Positions 30,098 to 39,761 of a DNA stretch of 64,000 nt are shown here, piece by piece. Made by a program: the position numbers and the translations under genes. Position 1 is the stretch's first letter. Each line of letters begins with the position of its first letter. The notes under the pieces were generated by a model. It saw nothing but the letters and a program-made list of their open reading frames with translations, was not told the origin of the DNA and made no database searches. Origin of the DNA: an uncultured Paraburkholderia sp. (GTDB taxonomy: Bacteria; Pseudomonadota; Gammaproteobacteria; Burkholderiales; Burkholderiaceae); NCBI GenBank assembly GCA_940746715.1, contig CALNWN010000003.1, positions 1-64,000 of the forward strand. The letters are read 5' to 3'.

Positions 30098-30979
30098 ATG
30101 AATTCGTCGATCATCGGAAAGTTTGCGGAGAACGCCGTCAACTTCCTGTTCCAGCATTTTCGCGGCGGCTTCGACGCTCTTTCGGCCGCACTTGGTGCAG
30201 TCGTCAAATTGCTCGAAGATGGTCTCGCCGCGGTTCCGTTTGTCGCAATGCTCGTCATTCTCATGGCGTTTGCGCTGTGGCGGCGTGGCGTCCTCTTCTC
30301 GGCATTCGTCGGGATTGCGCTTCTCGCGATTCATTACATGGGGTTGTGGGCCCAGACGGTCTCGACACTCGCGCTCGTCGTCGCCGCGACTTTCTTCAGT
30401 CTGGTGATCGGCGTGCCGCTCGGCATATGGGGCGCGCGTAACCGGCGCGTCGAAATGGTGCTGCGCTCGCTGCTGGATTCCATGCAGACCATGCCGGCAT
30501 TCGTGTACCTGATCCCCGCCATGATCCTGTTCGGCCGTGGCCGCGTGCCCGCGGTCATCGCGACCATCGTGTTCGCCATGCCGCCGGTCGTCCGTCTTAC
30601 GACGCTTGGCATCCGGCAGGTGCGAGAAGAATTGCTGGAAGCCGGCCGCTCATTCGGCAGCACCGATGCACAGCTTCTGTGGAAGATTCAATTGCCGAAT
30701 GCGCTGCCCTCCATCATGGCAGGCGTTAATCAAACCATCATGATGGCGCTGTCGATGGTCGTGGTGGCGTCAATGATTGGCGCAGGCGGCCTCGGCGAAT
30801 ACGTATTGAGCGGAATTCAGCGGCTAGACATCGGCATCGGTTTCGAAGGCGGCCTGGGTGTCGTGTTGCTCGCCATCGTGCTCGATCGTTTGACGGAAAG
30901 TTTTGGCGTAAAGGCAAAGAAGGTCAGGACGGGTGCTCGGACGGCGAAGGCCGGCGCGGGTGCGGCGGCGCGCACCTGA
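30098..30979 (+). CDS. proW: Glycine betaine/proline ABC transporter permease (ProW type)
   Basis: Inner-membrane permease of 293 residues. Six or more hydrophobic segments span about residues 45-65, 68-85, 95-118, 145-170, 210-240 and 255-275. The binding-protein-dependent transport loop is seen as ELLEAGRSFGSTDAQLLWKI followed by QLPNALPSIMAGVNQTIMMA. ATG 30098 overlaps the original proV stop at 30099-30101 (ATGA), showing the ancestral coupling. With the new TAG in proV that coupling is broken, which could lower proW expression. The C-terminus is Ala/Lys/Arg-rich. Confidence 0.95.
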   Translation: MNSSIIGKFAENAVNFLFQHFRGGFDALSAALGAVVKLLEDGLAAVPFVAMLVILMAFALWRRGVLFSAFVGIALLAIHYMGLWAQTVSTLALVVAATFFSLVIGVPLGIWGARNRRVEMVLRSLLDSMQTMPAFVYLIPAMILFGRGRVPAVIATIVFAMPPVVRLTTLGIRQVREELLEAGRSFGSTDAQLLWKIQLPNALPSIMAGVNQTIMMALSMVVVASMIGAGGLGEYVLSGIQRLDIGIGFEGGLGVVLLAIVLDRLTESFGVKAKKVRTGARTAKAGAGAAART

Positions 30980-31071
30980 CTGAAGCGGTACGGAGTTTGG
31001 GGACCAGACGCTGAGTCGCAGCAGCGATCGTTGAAATTTTAACGAATCTTATAGTCAGGTAGGAGTACTAG

Positions 31072-31953
31072 ATGAAAGGCAACATCTTCAAGTCGCTCGC
31101 CGCGAAACTGGCGATATCCGCGGCGGTCGCGGTCGGCAGCGGCGTGATGCCTGCCGTCGCGGCAGAACCGGTCAAGATTGCGGTCACCAATTGGGCGGAC
31201 GTGCTGGCCGTAGCAAATGTGGCGAAGTACGTTCTCGAGAATAATCTGAAGCAACCGGTTCAGTTCGTGCAGGCAGATATCGGCATTCAGTATCAGGGTG
31301 TGGCGCGCGGCGACCTCGACATCATGGTCGACGGCTGGCTTCCGGTTACCCACGGAACCTACTACGCCAAGTACAAGAACGATATGGATGATGTCGGCAT
31401 CATCTATACAGGCGGCAAGAACGGCTGGGCCGTGCCGGCGTATGTGCCGGAGTCCGAGGTCTCGTCGATCGCCGATCTGGCGAAGCCCGAGGTCAAGAGC
31501 AAATTCAACAGCACGATTCAAGGCATCGAGCCGGGCGGCGGTTTGATGCAGGCTTCGGAAAAGACGATCAAGGCCTACGACCTCAACGGCTATACGCTGC
31601 AGTCGTCCAGCGAAGCGGGCATGCTTGCCAGCGTCGCGCGTGCATATCAGTCGAAGCAATGGATCGTGGCGACCGTATGGAGCCCGCACTGGCTGTTTCA
31701 GAAGTGGCAGATGCGTTACCTGAAAGATCCGAAGGGCACTCTCGGCGGTGAAGAGCAGATCCACGCCTTTGCTTGGAAGCAGTTCGCGAGCAAGTTTCCC
31801 CGGGCGGATGTCTTCTTCAAACACTTCAAGCTGACGCTCGCGGATGTCGAGTCGATCGAATATCAGGGCAACAGCACGAACGACTATGCGACCGCGGCAA
31901 AGAAATTTGTGGACGCCCATTCCGAGAAAGTCAAGGCCTGGCTCGAGCAGTAG
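31072..31953 (+). CDS. proX: Glycine betaine-type substrate-binding protein (ProX/OpuAC)
   Basis: Periplasmic type II binding protein of 293 residues. The signal peptide ends at ..[28 protein letters not shown] is the standard OpuAC opening, and [16 protein letters not shown] and [12 protein letters not shown] hold Trp/Tyr positions used as aromatic cages for quaternary ammonium or sulfonium ligands. A TAGGAG site lies upstream of ATG 31072. It follows proW after 92 bp in the same transport operon. Exact ligand (glycine betaine, proline betaine, choline-O-derivatives or DMSP) cannot be read from sequence. Confidence 0.95.
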   Translation: MKGNIFKSLAAKLAISAAVAVGSGVMPAVAAEPVKIAVTNWADVLAVANVAKYVLENNLKQPVQFVQADIGIQYQGVARGDLDIMVDGWLPVTHGTYYAKYKNDMDDVGIIYTGGKNGWAVPAYVPESEVSSIADLAKPEVKSKFNSTIQGIEPGGGLMQASEKTIKAYDLNGYTLQSSSEAGMLASVARAYQSKQWIVATVWSPHWLFQKWQMRYLKDPKGTLGGEEQIHAFAWKQFASKFPRADVFFKHFKLTLADVESIEYQGNSTNDYATAAKKFVDAHSEKVKAWLEQ

Positions 31954-32089
31954 ACGGCAAGCCTGCAGCCGCCCGTATTGGAGCAACAGAGGCCCTGAGC
32001 AAGGCAACCACGAATGGAAACCGGGCACCACGAGACGCATGCGTGCTCAAGCAAGACCTGCCTTACATGATTTCATCCGGAGTGACCAC

Positions 32090-33385
32090 GTGAACGAGAA
32101 CGCGCGTTTTTTTGCTGAAAACCTCCAGAGCCGTGACCCCGTCATTGCATCCGAAATTGCGTTGGAATTGCGCCGCCAGCAGACGCAGATCGAACTGATC
32201 GCATCCGAAAACATCGTTTCCGCCGCGGTAATGGAAGCGCAAGGGACCATGCTGACCAACAAGTACGCCGAAGGCTATCCGTCGAGGCGGTATTACGGCG
32301 GTTGCGAGCACGTCGACAGGATTGAAGCGTTGGCAATCGACCGCGTCAAGGCGCTTTTCGAAGCCGAATTCGCGAACGTACAGCCGCATTCGGGAGCACA
32401 GGCAAACGGCGCGGTTATGCTCGCGCTCGTGAAGCCGGGCGAGACGGTAATGGGCATGTCGCTCGATGCAGGCGGTCATCTGACGCATGGCGCGCGCCCG
32501 GCGCTTTCCGGCAAGTGGTTCAACGCGGTGCAGTACGGCGTGAATCGCGACACCTACCGCATCGACTACGACGAAGTGCGCCGGCTCGCCGAGGAACATC
32601 GGCCGAAGCTGATTATCGCCGACTATTCAGCTTATCCACGTGCTCTCGATTTCGCCAGGTTCCGCGAAATCGCCGATAGCGTGGATGCACTGCTGATGGT
32701 GGACATGGCGCACATCGCGGGAATCGTTGCCGCAGGCCGGCACGAGAATCCCGTTCGGTTCGCCGACGTCGTCACCTCGACCACGCACAAGACGCTGCGC
32801 GGACCGCGCGGCGGGTTCGTGCTGACGAACAACGGCGACATCGCGAAGAAGATCAACTCGGCGGTTTTCCCGGGACTGCAGGGCGGCACGCTGATGCATG
32901 TCATCGCAGCCAAAGCGGTTGCATTCGGCGAAGCGCTGCGCCCCGAGTTCACCGCGTACATCGATCAGGTTCTGCGCAACGCACAGGCACTCGGCAACGT
33001 TCTGAAGTCCGGCGGATTGAATCTCGTGACCGACGGCACGGACAACCATCTGCTGCTCGTCGATTTGCGTGCAAAGCGCCTTACCGGAACTCAGGCCGAG
33101 AAGGCCCTCGAACGCGCGGGCATTACCTGCAACAAGAATGGCATTCCGTTCGATACGGAGAACCCGACCGTCACTTCGGGCATCCGCCTTGGCACCCCTG
33201 CGGGAACCACGCGCGGTTTTGGCACGACTCAGTTTGAGCAGGTCGGCGAAATGATCATCGACGTGCTGTCGGCACTCGAGCGTGAACCCGACGGCGACGA
33301 GCGGGTGGAGCGCGCGGTGCGCGCTCGGGTGCGCGAGCTGTGCAACCAGTTCCCGATTTACTCCAACGCGGACGCACTTGTTTAA
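32090..33385 (+). CDS. glyA: Serine hydroxymethyltransferase
   Basis: PLP-dependent SHMT of 431 residues, interconverting serine plus THF and glycine plus methylene-THF. Family hallmarks are [54 protein letters not shown] and the PLP-lysine segment [16 protein letters not shown]. Start GTG 32090 was chosen because it yields the usual opening (MNENARFF..); the frame upstream is not conserved. Its place between a betaine transporter and demethylation genes suggests a dedicated paralog that recycles one-carbon units, rather than the housekeeping copy. Intact. Confidence 0.95.
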   Translation: MNENARFFAENLQSRDPVIASEIALELRRQQTQIELIASENIVSAAVMEAQGTMLTNKYAEGYPSRRYYGGCEHVDRIEALAIDRVKALFEAEFANVQPHSGAQANGAVMLALVKPGETVMGMSLDAGGHLTHGARPALSGKWFNAVQYGVNRDTYRIDYDEVRRLAEEHRPKLIIADYSAYPRALDFARFREIADSVDALLMVDMAHIAGIVAAGRHENPVRFADVVTSTTHKTLRGPRGGFVLTNNGDIAKKINSAVFPGLQGGTLMHVIAAKAVAFGEALRPEFTAYIDQVLRNAQALGNVLKSGGLNLVTDGTDNHLLLVDLRAKRLTGTQAEKALERAGITCNKNGIPFDTENPTVTSGIRLGTPAGTTRGFGTTQFEQVGEMIIDVLSALEREPDGDERVERAVRARVRELCNQFPIYSNADALV

Positions 33386-33457
33386 CCACAACGGCGCATA
33401 ACGACTGATACACGTCGTCAGGAAGACATCGCGTCGTCTATTGAAGAGAGAATCCAA

Positions 33458-34346
33458 ATGAGTTTCGAGGGCGTACATACACCCGCTCGTCACACCGTTC
33501 GATGCGGATGGCGAGATCAATCACGAGCTGCTCGGCAAGCATGCGGCCAATCTGGCGGGCCGCGTCGCGGGGCTCGGGATTGGCGGGACCACCGGCGAAT
33601 ACTATGCGCTCAGCTTCGACGAGCGCGTTCGGACCTTTAACACGGTAGCCGAGGCAGCAGGCGGCAAGACGTATCTGACCGCCGGCATCAACGCCACCAC
33701 CACGAAAGAAGTCATTCGTCTGGGCCTGGAAGCGAAGCGTGCGGGCCTGTCTGCGTTGCTGGTTGCCGCGCCGTACTACGCGCAGCCGACGCAGGACGAA
33801 CTGCTCAACCACCTGCTGAAGGTGGATGACAGCCTCGACATGCCGATCATGCTGTACAACTTTCCCGCGCGTACGGGAACGGAAATCGGTGACGACGTTC
33901 TCGCCACGTTGCTCGAGCGGCCGAACTTCATCGCGATGAAGGAGAGTACGGGCGATATTTCGCACCTGCATCACCTCGCGACGCATTTCCGCGAGAAGCT
34001 CGTGCTCAGCTGCGGGATGGACGATCAGGCGCTGGAGTTCTTCGTTTGGGGTGCGAAGAGCTGGGTCGCGGGCGCGTCGAACTTTCTGCCGGAAGCGCAT
34101 ACGTCGCTCTTCGATGCATGTGCGAAGCGCGGCGACTTTGCAACGGGGCGTCAATTGATGGCGCAATTGCTGCCCGTGCTCGAACTGCTGGAGCGCAATG
34201 GCAAATTCATTCAGTACGTTCGCTACGGCTGCGAGCTCGCGGGCATGCCGGTCGGCGTTGCGCGTGCGCCGCTCGGCACGCTCAATGAAGAAGAGCGCGC
34301 CGCATTCGCGCGGCTCGTTCAACCCCTGTTGCGCAACACTCAGTAA
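33458..34346 (+). pseudogene. DapA-family (dihydrodipicolinate synthase/NAL) aldolase or lyase, early frameshift
   Basis: A class I aldolase-fold enzyme of about 295 residues. ATG 33458 reads MSFEGVHTP, then the frame breaks near 33475; the expected LVTPFDADGEINHELLGKHA lies in the next frame. The rest is well preserved: GIGGTTGEYYALSFDERV, the Tyr of PIMLYNFPARTG, and the Schiff-base lysine in FIAMKEST. Known members near betaine or hydroxyproline genes act as lyases or deaminases of ring-derived acids. No suitable internal start restores the lost N-terminus, so it is probably dead, or restored if the indel is an error. Confidence 0.85.
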
Positions 34347-34352
34347 GACTTC

Positions 34353-35681
34353 ATGGCCTCGAATCTGGAATTCGTGCGTTTTCCTGCGCCGGACGGTGTG
34401 AACGGCTGGTGGGAAAGCTTGCCGCCAGCCCCGCCCGCAGTTGCTGTCACTGCGGAGCAGCACTATGACTGGGTCGTTGTGGGTGGTGGCATTACCGGGC
34501 TATGCGCGGCGCGGCGGTTGGCCGAGCTCGCGCCCGATGCTTCGATCGCGCTCGTCGAGGCGGACCGCATTGGTCGCACGACAGCCGGACGCAATTCCGG
34601 CTTCTTCGTCGATCTGCCACACGACATCAGCAGCGAAAGCTACTCGCGAAGCGTGGAAGCCGATAAAGCCGATGTACGTTTGCAACGGCACGGTATCGAC
34701 TATGTGCGCTCGGTGGTGAAGCAAAAAGACATCGACTGCGACTGGCGGGACGACGGCAAATTTCATGCGTCGGTCAACAGGAAGGGGCACGCAGCGCTCG
34801 CGCACTTCGCCGAGGGACTTGCGCGCATCGACGAAGATTTCGAATGGCTGGACGCGGCCGCAATCGCAAGCGTGACAGGCACCGACTTTTACGAAGGTGC
34901 GCTTTTACGCCTGGGTGCAGCACGGTTCAGCCGGCGGCGCTGATGCGCGGGCTCGCTTCAACGCTGCTGGAGAACGTGACGGTATTCGAGTCGAGCGCTG
35001 CGAGAGGAATATCGGACAGCGGCTCGAGCAAGGTTCTTTCCTTTGCGAACGGCAAGCTTATCGCCCACTGTGTGATCCTTTGCACGAACGCATATGCTGC
35101 GACGTTTGGCGGACATCCGAACGGTTTGTTGCCGGTCTATACGTTCGCCTCCATGACGCGCGATGAATGCGGACGAAGTGCGCCGGCTCGGTGGCACGCG
35201 TTCCTGGTCGCTGATTCCCGCGGACCCGATGGGTTCGACCATTCGGCGTCTTGTCACGGACCGCATCTGTGTTCGCAATCATTTTGCGTTTCGACCGGGT
35301 CTGGAGGCATCTCAGGCGGACCTCACGAAGGCGAAGAGTCTGCACCGGCGTTCATTCGAGCGGCGCTTTCCGATGCTCGAAGACGTCGAGCTCGAATACA
35401 CGTGGGGCGGCCCTTTGTGTCTGTCGGTCAACGACGGAGCGCTCTTCGGGCGTCGCTCCGACGGTGTGTTTGAAGCGGTAGGGTGCAACGGCCTGGGCCT
35501 GAGCCGAGGTTCCGCGTCCGGCAAACTCATCGCCGAATATGCGCTCGGCCGCGACAACGATCTGATCCGCCAGCTCTTGAACCAGCCCCATCCCCGCTCT
35601 TTGCCGATACGTCCTATCGCAGATGTCGCCGTGACCGCGGCTATCTGGATGAAGGAGTTCTCGGCGGGAGCCGAGCTTTAA
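34353..35681 (+). pseudogene. FAD-dependent oxidase (DAO/PuuB-like), two compensating frameshifts
   Basis: An amine or N-methyl amino-acid oxidase of the DAO fold. The N-terminus carries YDWVVVGGGITGLCAARRLA and GRTTAGRNSGFFVDLPHD as in gamma-glutamylputrescine oxidases. The frame breaks near 34900, continues in another frame through QPAALMRGLASTLLENVTVF and YAATFGGHPNG, and returns to the first frame near 35160. From there it runs to the C-terminal FAD segment (FEAVGCNGLGLSRGSASGKL). In this island it could oxidise an N-methylated intermediate. The spacing of 6 bp to the upstream gene and 15 bp to the next indicates one operon. Confidence 0.8.
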
Positions 35682-35696
35682 ATCAAAGGACAGCAT

Positions 35697-37193
35697 ATGA
35701 CCAGCTATCAGGAATGGAAGCAGAAAGCAGAGGTGTTGTCGCTCGACGGACGCGCGTTCATTGCAGGGGCACGGTGTCCTGCAGCATCCAATGAGACCTT
35801 CGGCACGCTCAACCCGTCGACGGGAAAATTGCTGGCCGAGATCGCGAAGTGCGACACAAGGGATATTGACCGAGCCGTCGCGTCCACACGAGATGCGTTC
35901 GAATCGGGCGTGTGGTCGAAAGCTGCAACGGCGGCACGCAAGGCTGTGCTTCTGCGGCTCGCCGCGTTGATTGAAGAACACGCCGAGGAACTGGCGCTTC
36001 TCGAAGCACTCGAGGCAGGCAAACCCATCAGCGAGTGCATGGGGCTCGACATTCCCGAGTCGGCGGCATGCATCCGCTGGCACGCGGAAGTAACAACGGA
36101 CAAGCGCTATGACGCGCTGTCTCCGTCGGGTGCGGGCGTGGTCGGCATGATCACGCGCGAGCCCATTGGTGTGGTGGGCGCGGTATTGCCGTGGAATTTT
36201 CCGGCGCTGATGCTCGCGTGGAAAATAGGCCCGGCGCTTTCCGTAGGCAACAGAGCGTCATCGTCAAGCCCGCTGAACAAACGTCGCTTTCGACATTGCG
36301 CATTGCCGATCTCGCCCTCGAAGCAGGCGTGCCTGCCGGCGTCTTCAACGTCGTAACCGGCTTCGGGGAGAGTGCGGGGCAGGCTTTGGGGCGTCATGGC
36401 GATGTCGATCTCATCGCATTCACAGGCTCCACGGAGACCGGGAAGCGGTTCCTTCACTATTCCGCGGATACCAACCTGAAACGAGTCGTGCTCGAATGCG
36501 GCGGCAAGAATCCGCAGGTCGTGCTGCCGGACGTTGCCAATCTCGACGCGGTGGCCGAGCAGGCAGTCGCGGCTGCGTTCTGGAACATGGGTGAAAACTG
36601 CAGCGCGGGCTCCCGCATCTTGGTTCCGTCGAGCCTGAAGGCGCAATTGCTCGACAAGATAATGGCCGTGCTGGAAAACTGGAAGACGGGCGATCCGCTT
36701 GATTCGGACGTGAAGCTCGGCGCGCTGATCGAAGAAAAGCACTACCAGAAAGTGCTCGCGCATATCGAGAAGGCAAAGGCAGAAGGCGCGCATCTCGTAT
36801 GCGGAGGCAGGGCCACGCGTACTGAAACGGGCGGCTGGTTCGTCGAGCCGACCATTTTCGACAATGTTACCCCCAGTATGAGTATTGCGCGCGAGGAGGT
36901 GTTCGGTCCCGTGGTGTGCTTCATCGAATACACCGACATCGACTGCGGTGCAGATTGCAAACGACACTTGCTATGGCCTTGCGGCCTCGCTCTGGACAGA
37001 CAACGTCAATTACGCGCATAGGATCGCCGCGCGCATCCGCGCGGGCACGGTGACGGTGAACTGCTTCGGCGAAGGCGACCTGTCCACGCCGTTCGGCGGT
37101 TTCAAGCAGTCGGACTTCGGTGGTCGGGACAAATCCGTCTACGCACACGACCAATACTGCGAGTTGAAAACGACCTGGCTGAAGCTCGACTAG
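35697..37193 (+). pseudogene. PuuC-like aldehyde dehydrogenase, two compensating frameshifts
   Basis: An NAD(P)-dependent aldehyde dehydrogenase of about 497 residues, closest in pattern to PuuC (ALLEALEAGKPISE, PWNFPALMLAWKIGPAL, GGYKQSG-like GGFKQSDFGGRDKS). The frame breaks near 36245 (before SVIVKPAEQTSLSTLRIADL), then holds the cofactor motif FTGSTETGKR, the Glu of LECGGKNPQV and the catalytic Cys in NMGENCSAGSR. It returns to the first frame near 36950 (QIANDTCYGLAASLWTDN). All catalytic regions are present in the DNA, but not in one frame. Confidence 0.85.
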
Positions 37194-37318
37194 GTCAAGC
37201 GCGGCGGGCGGTCACCGCCGGCGTGCGTAACAGTCAGGCGCTCTAGGGCACCTTTACTGAGGAAGGGCCCGGGCGACCCTGCTTGGCAATTGTCGTGCAT
37301 AACATCGAGTGAGATCTC

Positions 37319-38461
37319 ATGCGATTCGGATTCATCGGGACGGGGACTATTACGAAAGCAGTCGTGACGGGCATGCTCAGATTCGACGTTGCGTTCGAGC
37401 GCATATCGCTATCGCCGCGCAACGAGCGGATCGCCGGCGAACTCGCGGCACTCGACGAGCGGATTAACGTGTGCCCAAGTAATCAGGCAGTGCTCGAACC
37501 GTCGGATGCGGTATGCCTTGCAGTGGTCCCGCAGATCGCCGTGGACGTGCTCGGTCAACTGGAGTTTTCTGCGCGCCATCGCGTGATCAGCTTCCTTGCA
37601 GGTGTGCCTCTCGATCAGCTTCGCCGCCTCGTCGGACCGGTGCACAGCGTTACGCGCGCCGTTCCGTTACCGGCGGTGGCAGAAGGCCGGGGCAGTACTG
37701 CGATCTGTCCCGCCGACAAAACGGCTCGGGGCATTTTTTCCGCGCTGAGCGAAGCGGTGGAAGTGGACGACGAAACCAGGTTCGACGCACTCTCCGCCGT
37801 CACTGCGACCATGGCGAGCTTTTATGCGGTGCTGGAGAGCCAGGCGGTATGGCTCGTCAAGCAAGGCGTCGAGTATGACGCCGCCCGCGCTTTTCTGTCT
37901 GGCTATTATGCGGGACTTACCCACGACGCAGCGCGAACCATGCAGCCGTTTGCGCAAATGACCGACGAATGCATGACACCTGGCGGCATCAACGAGCAGG
38001 TGCACGCGGAGCTTTCGCAGCGTGGAACCTACGCCCATTTCCAGCAGGCGCTCGACGGCGTGCTGGATCGAATCAGGGCAGCGCGTAGCGGTGAAGCTGC
38101 CGCGGGCCGTTTTCGCAGCCACAACGCACGAGCGCGTGCTGGCGCCGCGTGCCGCGTGCGTAATGGAAATAGCAACGGCCACGCGTATTGGGGTTCGCTA
38201 CTCCTGTCAGGTTCGTCGAACAATCGCAAACTGTTTGAGGCTGGAGCGTTCTTCTCGAGGGTGCGGTCAACGCATTGTCACGGGGCATTGCGCAGCGTCG
38301 GCGGAGTCGTTGTCGGTTCCGGACGCGTCCGCTTTACAGGTGAAAGCCATGCAAAAGAAACCGGTGTTTGCCGACCGATTATTAGCTCAGATGCCGTCGT
38401 TACGTGCTCTGAAATGCTTTGTCACGGCTGCACGCTACGAGAGCTTCACACAAGCCGCTGA
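37319..38461 (+). CDS. Pyrroline-5-carboxylate reductase-like oxidoreductase with a run-on C-terminus
   Basis: NAD(P)-dependent reductase of the ProC fold. The Rossmann opening is MRFGFIGTGTITKAVVTGML, with VCLAVVPQIAVDVL, the VHSVTRAVPLPAVAEGRGS domain joint and the C-terminal dimer helix (MTPGGINEQVHAEL). Similarity ends near residue 258 (LDRIRAARSG, about 38090). The frame then runs about 120 residues further (Arg/Ala-rich, no family pattern) into the start of the LysR gene at 38349, so the natural stop seems lost or shifted. In the betaine island it may reduce a cyclic imine such as one from proline-type betaines. Confidence 0.75.
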   Translation: MRFGFIGTGTITKAVVTGMLRFDVAFERISLSPRNERIAGELAALDERINVCPSNQAVLEPSDAVCLAVVPQIAVDVLGQLEFSARHRVISFLAGVPLDQLRRLVGPVHSVTRAVPLPAVAEGRGSTAICPADKTARGIFSALSEAVEVDDETRFDALSAVTATMASFYAVLESQAVWLVKQGVEYDAARAFLSGYYAGLTHDAARTMQPFAQMTDECMTPGGINEQVHAELSQRGTYAHFQQALDGVLDRIRAARSGEAAAGRFRSHNARARAGAACRVRNGNSNGHAYWGSLLLSGSSNNRKLFEAGAFFSRVRSTHCHGALRSVGGVVVGSGRVRFTGESHAKETGVCRPIISSDAVVTCSEMLCHGCTLRELHTSR

Positions 38462-39344
38462 AGTGCTGTGCGTCACACAGGCGGCAATCAGCCGGCAAAT
38501 CAAGGAACTCGAAGATTCGCTGGACGTCGCGCTGTTCGAACGCACCGGCCGGCATATCGCATTGACGGATGCGGGGCGCATTCTCTATAACGCGTCCTAT
38601 CTGTCCATCATGAACATTGCCGAGGCGGCCCAGGCTGTGCGCCGGAACGACAAGCACGCGCTCACGATCTGCGTGTCGCATACGTTCTCCGCGCTGTGGT
38701 TGTCTGTGCGTTTGCCTTCGTTTCGCAAGCAGTTTCCCGATATCCGCCTTCACATCATGGTGACCGAGCATTTCATGGAGCTCGACGAGCTGATGGAGCC
38801 CGATGTCATCATTACGAAGAACCCGCCGCGCGAACCGGAATACGATATCGAGCCGCTCTTTCACGATGTTGTTTATCCGGTATGCAGCCACGATTTTTAC
38901 GAGCGCCACTTCCGTGCGAAGTCGGTTAAGCCGCTCGATCTTCTGTCGCATGCGACGCTGAACCTTTCCTTGCTGGGCCGCGCGCAGGTCTGCGAGCACG
39001 TGGACTGGTCGGTCTGGCGCAACTGGTTCCAGCAGGGCGACGGCTCCGACAGACTGGTCGAGAACGAGCATCTGGAAAGCAATGACTATCGGCTGCTCGT
39101 ATCGCAAGCCGAAGCGGGCGAAGGAACGCTGCTCGGGTGGCATCACCTGGTGCATCGCCAGGTCGAGCAGGGCCTACTTATTCGACCCGTCCAGAACGCA
39201 CTGGAGTTCCATGACCGCCATCATTACCTGATCACGAACAAGAGCGCGAGACTCCGTCCGGAATACGTCCGGTTTCGCGAGTGGCTAGGCGAGGAGGTCG
39301 GCGCGATGATGCGCGACTGGCCCGGTTCAAAGACAGAAGCGTAG
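38349..39344 (+). CDS. LysR-family regulator (GcvA-like)
   Basis: An intact 331-residue LysR regulator. HTH: ESFTQAAEVLCVTQAAISRQ, KELEDSLDVALFERTGR. The effector domain follows (TICVSHTFSALWLSVRLPSF; EPDVIITKNPPREPEYDI). The start is ATG 38349, preceded by AGGTGAAA; the longer open frame upstream overlaps the run-on tail of the reductase and is not LysR-like. GcvA-type regulators commonly control amino-acid or betaine catabolism. Lying in the same direction as its likely targets on both sides, it probably serves the betaine island. Confidence 0.9.
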   Translation: MQKKPVFADRLLAQMPSLRALKCFVTAARYESFTQAAEVLCVTQAAISRQIKELEDSLDVALFERTGRHIALTDAGRILYNASYLSIMNIAEAAQAVRRNDKHALTICVSHTFSALWLSVRLPSFRKQFPDIRLHIMVTEHFMELDELMEPDVIITKNPPREPEYDIEPLFHDVVYPVCSHDFYERHFRAKSVKPLDLLSHATLNLSLLGRAQVCEHVDWSVWRNWFQQGDGSDRLVENEHLESNDYRLLVSQAEAGEGTLLGWHHLVHRQVEQGLLIRPVQNALEFHDRHHYLITNKSARLRPEYVRFREWLGEEVGAMMRDWPGSKTEA

Positions 39345-39365
39345 GCAGAGAAGGGAGGCAAACGT

Positions 39366-39761
39366 ATGCCGGAACAACCGGACCTTTTTGGCGTGAAAGT
39401 AAAGGATGGTCGCCGCTGGTATTCGATCGACGAGCGCGACTGGCAGCGGATGAAGATCGGCGAGACGATTCTGCCGGGTTTCTCGTTTATTCCGGTAGCC
39501 GAAGACGAGCAGGGTGCCTGGAACAGCTACTGGATGCGACTGCAACCCGGCGCCCGCTCGCTCGATCACCGGCACGACTCGACCGAACTCGTCTTGATAC
39601 TGGATGGCGTTTTCACCGATCACGACGGCACTGACTTTCTGCCCGGGCAAACGGTGTCATACCTCGCGGGGTCGCGACACAGCACTTCGTCGAAAGAAGG
39701 CTGTACGGTGCTGGTTGTGGCGCGCACTGAGTCGACCATCGTTACTAAAGCGCGAGCTTGA
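39366..39761 (+). CDS. Cupin-domain protein of the betaine island
   Basis: A 131-residue single cupin. Motif 1 is LQPGARSLDHRHDSTELVLI (His, His, Glu ligands) and motif 2 is DFLPGQTVSYLAGSRHSTSS (His). The ligand set fits a metal site, either as a small dioxygenase or isomerase or as a ligand-sensing cupin. Its stop overlaps the next LysR start (TTGA), so the two are translationally coupled. The function is not assignable; a partner role with the coupled regulator or the demethylation enzymes is inference. Confidence 0.75.
   Translation: MPEQPDLFGVKVKDGRRWYSIDERDWQRMKIGETILPGFSFIPVAEDEQGAWNSYWMRLQPGARSLDHRHDSTELVLILDGVFTDHDGTDFLPGQTVSYLAGSRHSTSSKEGCTVLVVARTESTIVTKARA

Noticed and set aside
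31039..32040. A 333-codon minus-strand frame opposite proX
   Set aside because: Shadow of proX, whose signal peptide and OpuAC motifs are unambiguous.
37200..37240. GC-rich hairpin after the aldehyde dehydrogenase as a terminator
   Set aside because: CGGCGG...CCGCCG can pair, but no T-tract follows and the next gene is in the same direction; too weak to list.
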